In this document: positions 37,901 through 46,900 of the stretch, piece by piece | Position numbering within the stretch: position 1 is the first letter of the stretch | Layout of the letters: the number at the start of each line of letters is the position of its first letter | DNA from: Tetracentron sinense | Lineage: Eukaryota > Streptophyta > Magnoliopsida > Trochodendrales > Trochodendraceae | DNA length: 64,000 bases | Assembly: GCA_015143295.1 (NCBI GenBank) | Contig: CM026574.1 | Coordinates: forward strand, 8,682,938-8,746,937 | Reading direction: 5' to 3' | Position numbers and translations under genes: made by a program | Notes under the pieces: generated by a model | Told to the model about the DNA's origin: nothing | Databases searched by the model: none | The model's input: only the letters and a program-made list of their open reading frames with translations

Positions 37901-40900
37901 ATCATTTCATAGGAAATTCTAAAATTCAAAAGTAAAAGCTCTCATGTATTCATTCAGTCATTAAATGAAAAATAAAATCTCTACAAGGAGTATTTAAAGA
38001 GAAGGAGAAACCCTAAACAGTCAATTCCCTAAATAACCGTCATTAAGAAACTAATCCTCTCACTAAGAAAATAAGCAAAAGTAAATAAACCAATTAACTA
38101 ATAAGGGGGCCGGCCATGCTATCCTATGGGCTAATCGTAGCCCTTGAAGTCTCCTCCTCTCGATCCAATGGTAGGTCTCCCTCCACAGCGCGACCAAGGG
38201 TAGATCTTTATCAAGGACAAGATCCAACATTGGATCTCCATCATGAGCATGATCAATGGTGGATCTCCATCAAAAACATGATCCAACGGTGAATTTCCAT
38301 CGAAAACATGATCCAACGGTAGATCTCCATTAAGAGCATGATCTAAGCCTATATACAAATCTTCCATCCATATTGAGACTTGTATAGGAGCTCTCCTCTG
38401 CCTCCGATGGTATACTTGCACACTAGGTGATTTGACGTCCGCATCAGAAAATATACAAAATTAGAGTTTAAGAATGAGGTACGAAAACAAATGAAAACAA
38501 TTCAGATTACTAAAATAAAGATTGGGATGAAATTGATGCTATTATTACAATTATTAATTGATAGAGTTGGAAATTTGCTTTATTTGCTTAAAGTTGGAAT
38601 TTTGAATTGACGAACTTGTTTGTACTTGTTTACGTCATAGAGTTAAGAATATTCTGTTTAGGTGAGAACTGTTAAAAGTTTTTTTCTAAGGTGCTTGGCT
38701 TGAATACATACCAATTATTGTACGAGCAATGAGTAACTGGGATTCATATTCACGAAGAGTGTTGACCAAAAGCCCCTTTGTGCTAATTTATAATGTTTTA
38801 ACATTAATAAATCAACAAATAAACCAATCCTTTGTATTTTAAAGAAAAGATGCCCACTTAAATTTTGTATTATAGGGGTTTTCTTCCCTTCTGAAAACTC
38901 TAGACCTAGAACCTTTGACTTGGTCTCAATCAATGCATCAAATCACACAAGATTTTAATTGGAAGCATATATTGATAAGGTGCATCATGTGGAGACAAAA
39001 ATTCCATATTTAAAATGCACTACTTCATTTTTTGTGTATGCCTGCGATACATGTGAGGTTATATTTTTTGGTGCAAATATGGGAATTTTTTTTATACGAA
39101 GAATTATGGATGATTTTGGGCATGTTAAATTCCTTTTTATTTTATAGACTTTTGGATTTTTTTTTTACATATATATATATATATATATTTATTTCTATGG
39201 ATAATCTCTATGAAACTACAATCTTATGATTTGAATCCTATTTGGACAAATCTCACCCCTTACTATTTTCTGGTTCGATTTTAACTACATTACTTTCAGC
39301 ATTAGGATTTTTGCGTTCATAGAATAGTCCCAAATGGAGATTTTGGTTCCTTCAATCATTGGTTGTTCCTTCATCTATGACTTAAGAACATTTAATGTAA
39401 GGGATATCTTATGTTCCCCTCCCACCAAGAAGATCTTTTATGGGAAAATATATGGATTGGATCAGATGATCATAACCAGTTTTTCTACTATGTTTTGAAG
39501 GTCATAAAATACTGCAATTCCACTAAAAATGTCAGTTGATTGAATGGTTTTTTGATTGACTGTAATTATGTTCTATGAGACAATGACTTTAATCATCCAT
39601 TTATATTATGCCCATGTATGCATAGTCACCAAGTACGGGTACGAGTTTTAAACAGCAATGATCCATTCGGGAAGTATGGGTTTTATACGGCAAAAAACAT
39701 AAAAAATTAAAAAAATATTTGATAATTATAAATAGATAGGAACATGATACAAACTACTAACAATCATTTAAAGTTATCATTCAACAAAAGAATTGCAATC
39801 ATATAGCCCTCAAAATATTATCATCCACCATTCAACCATTTTAACCAATGGAATCATTCACCATTCGAAAAAAGTACAATACCACCATCCTCTAAATTAG
39901 AACCCTATAATATTCAAACCTTAACATAAAATTCAAACCGTCACATGAGCTTCAAAGTTCAAACCCTAACATAAAATTCAATAATATCTTTGTAAAAATA
40001 AATCCTATATGCAAACCCTTTCATAAGATTCAAATAAGTAAATGAGAATGAGAGAGAAGCACTAAAAAATTAAATTTCACTCTGTAAAGGATAAAAATAA
40101 TGCGTCTTCGTTTCAAACGGTAACCCTATAAAACTTCATATTTATATATATATATGCTTTTTGTATGCGTATTATGCGAGTTTAATATAGAAAACGTGTT
40201 TAATACGGATATCGCTGTTTTAAATTTAATACAGCATAAGTACACCTTTTAAAATGGAAACCCCCCAACAAAGTTGAATATGCTTTTTAAATGTGTTTTT
40301 GGTGACAGAACATGTATGTAGTTTTTTCCATTCAGTATAACTTCTATAACTCTTGAACATGCACTAGAATAAAAAGGCACAAATATATACTTTCTCAAGA
40401 CATGAGTCATTGAAACTTCTTTTTCAAGGCACTAGACATCTGATCTGAACTTTCACATTGTATTGAGTTTTATTATAGCTATAGACATTTCCGTAGCATA
40501 CAACACACACATGGGTTCTGCTTTCTTCTCTTATGAATTAACTTATAGCATGTTTCAATTCTTTCAGAAGTCAGATTGGAAGTTGCACCGTCTTGAATGC
40601 CAAGCTCTTGCTCAACTAAGTAACGACAGACGAAAATTACTTACACCTTCTATACGTTTGATGGTGAGACTCTACCTAAGGAGAAAATTGCAAAGTGAGC
40701 AGGTGAGTAGTTCACAATTACCTTTCTCTACTCTTACACCTTTTAATGTTTTTATATTGCTTTCTTTCTTTTCTTTTTAATTGCTTCCTCTCCTTTCTTC
40801 TTCCTTATTATATCTGAGGCCTTTCCCTTCCAAATCTTAATTCATATCTAACTTTACTGCATAAAAAGAGTGCTATGACTACAACCTGATAATGATGGGT

Positions 40901-43900
40901 CTGTATCTAACCTTTGTAATGTGCATAATGTTAACATTCTTTGCCCTTGAAAGCATATGATGATTGTGCTTTTTCTTTGTACACATCATATTAATTGGCT
41001 GTGTTACTGATACGCACGGCATGCACCCGTTTCTCTTTCCATTTACACAGTTACACTACAAGCCACGACACAGACCTGATAACAGCTTAAGTTCATAAAA
41101 TATTATCTAAGTAATTTATTTACTTAAGATATTTATATGTAAATAAGGTTTTACCCCTATTTGAATTTAATAAAAATTATCCTAATCCAAATTCCTGAAG
41201 AATAAAAGTCAACTTTCTAGTTCAAGAATAAAATCTGCTTTTTAGAGATGAGGTCAAAATTTCTACTTTTAAATGGTAAGGTATTTCTCAAATCTTAAAA
41301 TTTCATAAATTCTACTATAGCAAAACATTACTAAAACCCAAATGTCAGGCAAAAAGTCAAATATTGTAATCTTCAAAAATATTTTCATATATAGGGTCAA
41401 GAAGTCAATTAATAATGAAACAATTCATGAGAAAAAGACTTACATTCAAGTGTCAAAAAGTGAATTAATAGAGAAACAGTTCAGCAAAAAAAGACTTACA
41501 TTCAAGCGTCAAAAAAGTCAATCAATAGAGAAACAATTCAGCAGAAAAAGACTTAAAAAATTCAACCTTTACAAAAAAGATTCTAAACATATGCGAGGTG
41601 GTCCCATTTAAATTCATAAAAAATATTCCCGAATTTAAATTCTAAAAGAATCAAATTTTAAATTTTTAGTTCATGGCTAAAATTTGATTTTAGTCATTCA
41701 AGCCAAATTTCAACTTCCAAATTGCAAGACTTTTTTTCGAATCTTAAGGGTTCATAATTTGTAATATGTCAAACATTATTAAAACACAAAAAACCGGTAA
41801 AATTATTTCCCACATTGGCTTCTATATGGTGTTGTGTCACTACATTCTTAGTCCCAAGCATCGAGTGACATTTATGAAGAGATTTCACAACTCTCGAATT
41901 TACAGCAGACGTACATACATATGTACCAGTCCCCATACAATGTTCACATGAGTTGACCAATATGTTTGGGTTACTAATAATGTATCTCTTTATTCAGTTC
42001 CTGAGCACACACCTTCAAGCCGGCACGAAGCTCAATGTGGTATTGAGTTTCTATCATGTATGTAATTTACCTTAGGAATGCAAGTCATTACTTTCTCATG
42101 TATTTCATTGAATGTAAAGTTTTAATATCTAGATTGTATTTCCTATACTTGGCTAAGTGACTATGGTTTGTATTTACATACCTGTTTATCATCATGCACG
42201 CCTTTTTTAACTTACAAAATTCTTAATTCGCATATGTATGGTTATAAATGTAGTTGAGGGCTTTTATTTAGTTTGTTTTTAGCTTATATTTGCATTAAAA
42301 GAAGCTTTATGCAAGGTGTCCAAGTTTTTCCTTGTGTATCCAAGCGTTTCTTATCGTATCCTGATTTTCTACCTCATCCAACTGATGCGGTTCGATACAC
42401 ATCCTATATTTGACTTACTGATACAAAACCCATTACAGATATTTGATTTAATCACGTCGGCTCGGTTCATTGACACCCCTAGATCTGCACTCTTCATTAC
42501 TCGTTAGGTGATTTATTATAAGAGTAGAGGACTATAATAGAAAAAAAGAAAAAAAAGAAGAGAAATTACATGTCTTGAAAAGTCAGAAGAATTTGCTTCA
42601 GTCGGAATTTGACCACTCAATAAATTTTTGTTTGATTTCAACTTCACAATAGAGGCTATTTATTTAATTTCTTCCCTTTAAAAGTTGATTGAATTGCTGA
42701 TTCAAGGCAAAACTGTGGTTGAAGACAGTGTTAAAATGAGGAATTGAGGTTCATTTTTTTGACTTTAAATTGAACCTCTGTAATGTTTGACTGTATCAGG
42801 TGTACAGACTAACATATATTACGAAACTCGTGATGATAATCTACCAGAACACAGCAATTCCTGATTTAGCGTTAAGTATTAAAAATAGCTTGGAGTATCA
42901 CATTGATACAATACAATATGCACAATAAATTGTAATTTTTAACACTATCCACATGTTTCGTATCGGTATCATCAAATACTGATACATATCATATGAGACA
43001 GTATGTTACACATCGATATTTTAGATCGTGGTCTTAACTTGAGTTGCTATGATGAAGTGATCTCAAGATTAGCAAAATCAAGGTCTTGTACTGATAGAAA
43101 AAAGAAAAAGAAAAAAGATCTTTTAGTCTCATATGATCCTAGGACAACTCAAGGAACAAAGTTGGGGAGGGGCAACGCCATTTTGTAACCCTCTAGATCA
43201 GCCAAGATCTGAGGAGATCTGCAGTGAGCTAAGAGTTAGAAGGGAGCTCAAACCGTCCTCATTTTTTGAGTCCATCAATTTTTTTTTCTTTTTTCCCAGT
43301 TGTGTTATTGTTCCCATCATTATTCTTTTGTGTGTGTACATGGAGCAACCCGAAAATTGTAATTCATTTATGTGAGAAGCTAGATGCAGAATAATGCCTG
43401 TAACTAGCTATGAAGTATTTAATTCTCATTCCGGCAATGATTTGTATGTAAATAAAATCAATCTAAATTATACATTCATTCTTTTAGTTTATCTTACTCT
43501 CAGGTCATCCCAACTACTGCTACAGATAACTACGATTTGGTGGAGGCTTTGGTGGATCGTATCCTACTTTATTTTCATTTTTTTGTCAACAATGTGCTTA
43601 TATGTTTGTTTCTGGAATTTTTATATTCCTACAGGTTAACTGTTTGATTTGACAAATGTCTTTCTCCAAGACATGTCCGATATCGACGAGCAGCAGCTGG
43701 TATTATATGCACAGATGGCAAACCTTGTCAATTTGATACTTAAATGGCCTGAGATGAACATTAAAGACATTACAGGAAATTTTTCTAAGGTTTTTTTTGG
43801 TTGAAAAGACGTTACAATTGTGTACCGTTAGTGCTATTATCTGCTGTTACTTCTTCATATGTTTCATGAATATTCTAGTTGAATTTATCACAGCTCGGAA

Positions 43901-46900
43901 ATATCTCAAATAGCATAGATCTGTACTGAAGATTTGTGTTCTACTGGAGTCTTGTTTGATTTTCGTTGATATCTTGCAGCTTGCATGCAATGCACATACG
44001 ATCTGTGACAGTGAACTGAGACCCCTGGGGACAGGACTATATCCTGTAGTTTCCATTATTAACCACAGGTAGCACACTTTTATCCACCGACATGTTTAGT
44101 TTTCCATCCTCATACTGTTAGTTGGTCTAATTGGTTCTGGCAGTGTAGCTGCTTGCCCAATTCAGTGTTGGTATTTGAAGGAAGTTTAGCAGTGGTTCGT
44201 GCTGTGCAACCTATACCCAGAGGTAATGAGGTAGGATATGCATTCCAAATCTGGTGATGACCATAATAATGTTACTTCAGTTCAGATTCTTTTTCTTTCG
44301 TGTTTGAGTTGTGGGATGGCCGCCTAATGATTATTTTTTTTGTCAAATTTTGTAAGATATTGATAAGTTACATAGAAACTGCTGGAAGCACTATGACTCG
44401 GCAAAAGGCTCTCAAAGAACAATACCTTTTCACATGTGCATGTCCCCGCTGCTTAAAAGTGGTAATGTTCAGACTAATTTTTCTTAAAAACACACTGTTA
44501 TTGATCGTTTGGCCTCTTATCTTTTAATACTTGAGCTACTTCCTGATTTTGATGGCTGCGATTTTAATTGCTGCTATATCGAAGGGGTTGTATGAGGATA
44601 TCCAAGAAAGCGCAATCCTGGAAGGTTATGGATGCGAGGACGATAAATGCAGAGGCTTCTTGCTTCGTGATTCCGGTATGTGATCAATGAAATCCAAGTT
44701 AATGAGATGGCTCTTTCGTCTATATTCAATTCTTTCTGTTTCCGTAACTGTCTATGTTCAAAGTTTCATATTCTACTTATATTAACTTAGGATTTTATGC
44801 AGATGACAAAGCATTTGTATGTCAACAATGTGGACTTGTTAGGAACAAAGATGAGGTAAAAAAGATTGCAAGGGAAGTAAAATTAATGTCAGACAAGGCT
44901 TCTACGTCTCTATCATCTGGCTGTATCCTTCATTAATGAATGATTTAAGAATAAAGCAAAAAATTTGAACTCTTCTCCATTTTCATAGATTTAATGAACA
45001 TTGTCTAAACTGATGAACCTTTTGGTCATATGAAGAAAATTATATCAAATTTTACTTCCAGACCAAGATATTGATCCTTTGACAGAAATCAGATTATCTG
45101 GAAGCTAGTAATATGTATAAGGCGATTGAGCAACTCCAACTGAAAATGTGTCATTCACTTTCACTCAATTTGATGCGAACCCGAGAAACTCTTCTGAAGG
45201 TGCGCCATGAGAAGTTGTTTTCTATTATATTTTGATTTATTTCTTGTTCAATCCTCTGTTATCCTAGAAATGCAATACAAGCTAAAACTATTTCAGATAG
45301 TTCACTTCTAAGATCAGGAAATGGATCTTAATCTTTCTGACATATGCTTATTATTTCAAATGATACTATAGTTATTTTTTTTTGAATGCATAGAGATGGA
45401 AAGCAAGATCTCATGTGGGTCTTGGTTATCCTTGTATGCTAGTACTTCATTTTTCAAACCATATTTCTCTATGAGCTTGGGCAAAATGGTGTTTAATTAT
45501 TAAACTTAACAATCACATTCTAGCCTTGTTTGTGTGTTGAACGTAATTTGTGAAAGGGGGGGAAAAGGGGAAAAAAATCTGAATTTGGTGATTGCTATTA
45601 TTTATCTCTTCAGATTTTGATGGAGCTAAAGGATTGGAGAGGAGCATTAATGTATTGCAGATTAACCATTCCAATTTATCAAAGTAAGTCAATTTTAATT
45701 TGATTTCCCCGCTGGAGATCTATTAAAGTTCTATTACTATGTTGACTGTATCATTGAATTAGGTTCTACAAAGTTGTGACTTTATGCCCATTAGTTTAGT
45801 CTTCTTACTATTATGTTGTTACCAATTGCTTTGACATCATTAATTACTACGACATTTTTATTCATAACTTAACAAGCTGCATTCCTTTTCTTTAAGGGTG
45901 TGTTCGTTTGGCGAGAAAGTGAGGGAAAGTAAAAGAAAAGTGTTTCCTTGCACTTTTCCTACGTTTGGTTTTGCAAGAAAACACACTTTCATTTTCTTGC
46001 ACTATCTCAATAGTGACGAACTTTCTCCCAAAAACTCCATCCATCTTTTGATGGTTATTTTACGAGAAAATTTAAGTTTCTTTTCTTTCACCCACTTTCT
46101 CGCCAAACAAACGCACCCTAAGGGAATGCTGGGCATTTCATATCCTTGTTTCTTAAGGATGTTAGCTTGCTCAAGATTTCTTGTATTATTAAATATAAGT
46201 TCACTAGGCATATTTTCAAGCTGCATTTATCAGTAATACTCTACTTCTTAGAATAATTCTCCCAGAGAGAGCCCTTACAAAAGGATTTGGAAGTGGAAAC
46301 ATGATGGCGTCTTCACGGTTAAGTTGATCTGTGCATTTCTTGTGGGTACTAAGTAGTAACAAGTAAAGCAACTACTCTGAGAGTTGGAAGAAGACGAGTT
46401 TAGGGTGAACAAAATGGGCAATTCCCTAGGGATCCCTGCTTGGCAAGACTTGGTGGAGTTTTCAGAGAAAATACACTATATTCATTTTAATTTTTCTGTG
46501 TTGGTCCATGTCAAAGGTTCCAGTGAGGTGGAGGCATTTGTTTTGTGGGAGGTTTATGGATTTTCCAAGCTTTATTTACTAGATGTCTTGAAGTTGAAGG
46601 AGACATACAAGAAGGCTGTGGAACCTTGAGTGATTAGTTAACTAACATGAAAGAAATTGTGGATAGTGCTGATGTTTAGTATAGCCATACTCCTGGAAGT
46701 TCCAATCAGTGGCAGATTGTCTTGCTAGAGAGGGGGCTTTTCTAGAAGTTCTAATTGTATCATTTTCTTGTAATAGATTCTTTCATGCCTGGTGGGTTAT
46801 CAAAAGAGCTGCCATTGAAATTCTTTATCTGCCAAATGTTGCAACCAGGTCACTGAGTCTGATATGAACTTTAGATTGCATTGTCAAGCAAAGGTATTCA

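Larger units (their letters stand above)
31298..38446 (-). mobile_element. Gypsy LTR retrotransposon, internally deleted, 7.1 kb
   Basis: LTRs at 31298-32723 (3') and 36832-38446 (5') both begin TGATGC and end CATCA. Flanking pentamers GAAGA and GAAAA differ at one base. On the minus strand a primer-binding site (TTTTTGGTATCAAAGC) lies directly after the 5' LTR and a polypurine tract (TCAGCTGAGGGGAAT) before the 3' LTR. Gag, protease, a short RT start and an integrase end are present; most of RT, RNase H and integrase are missing. Confidence 0.9.
30788..40567 (+). other. ASHR1 intron 2 (9,780 bp)
   Basis: Bounded by gtatag and tttcag. Most of it is one minus-strand Gypsy element (31298-38446). 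A stretch at about 30870-31060 resembles the TTCGAATC-type element at 51526. 38447-39620 shows nothing recognisable except a TA microsatellite near 39165-39190. 39626-40260 has an ACGGG/TACGG motif at both ends, suggesting another small DNA transposon. Confidence 0.85.
40703..43503 (+). other. ASHR1 intron 3 (2,801 bp)
   Basis: Bounded by gtgagt and ctctcag. It contains a copy of the 1-kb GATACG-family repeat (about 41080-42450) with an internal tandem repeat, and a second small patch of the same motif at about 42950-43030. 43031-43503 shows nothing recognisable. Confidence 0.8.

Noticed and set aside
41342..41611. 89-codon lysine-rich frame
   Set aside because: Generated by a threefold tandem repeat in an intronic transposon; no start context or homology.
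45074..45092. Upstream acceptor for exon 11
   Set aside because: Using the AG at 45084-45085 puts TAA at the junction; the AG at 45091-45092 keeps the frame and the conserved helix.
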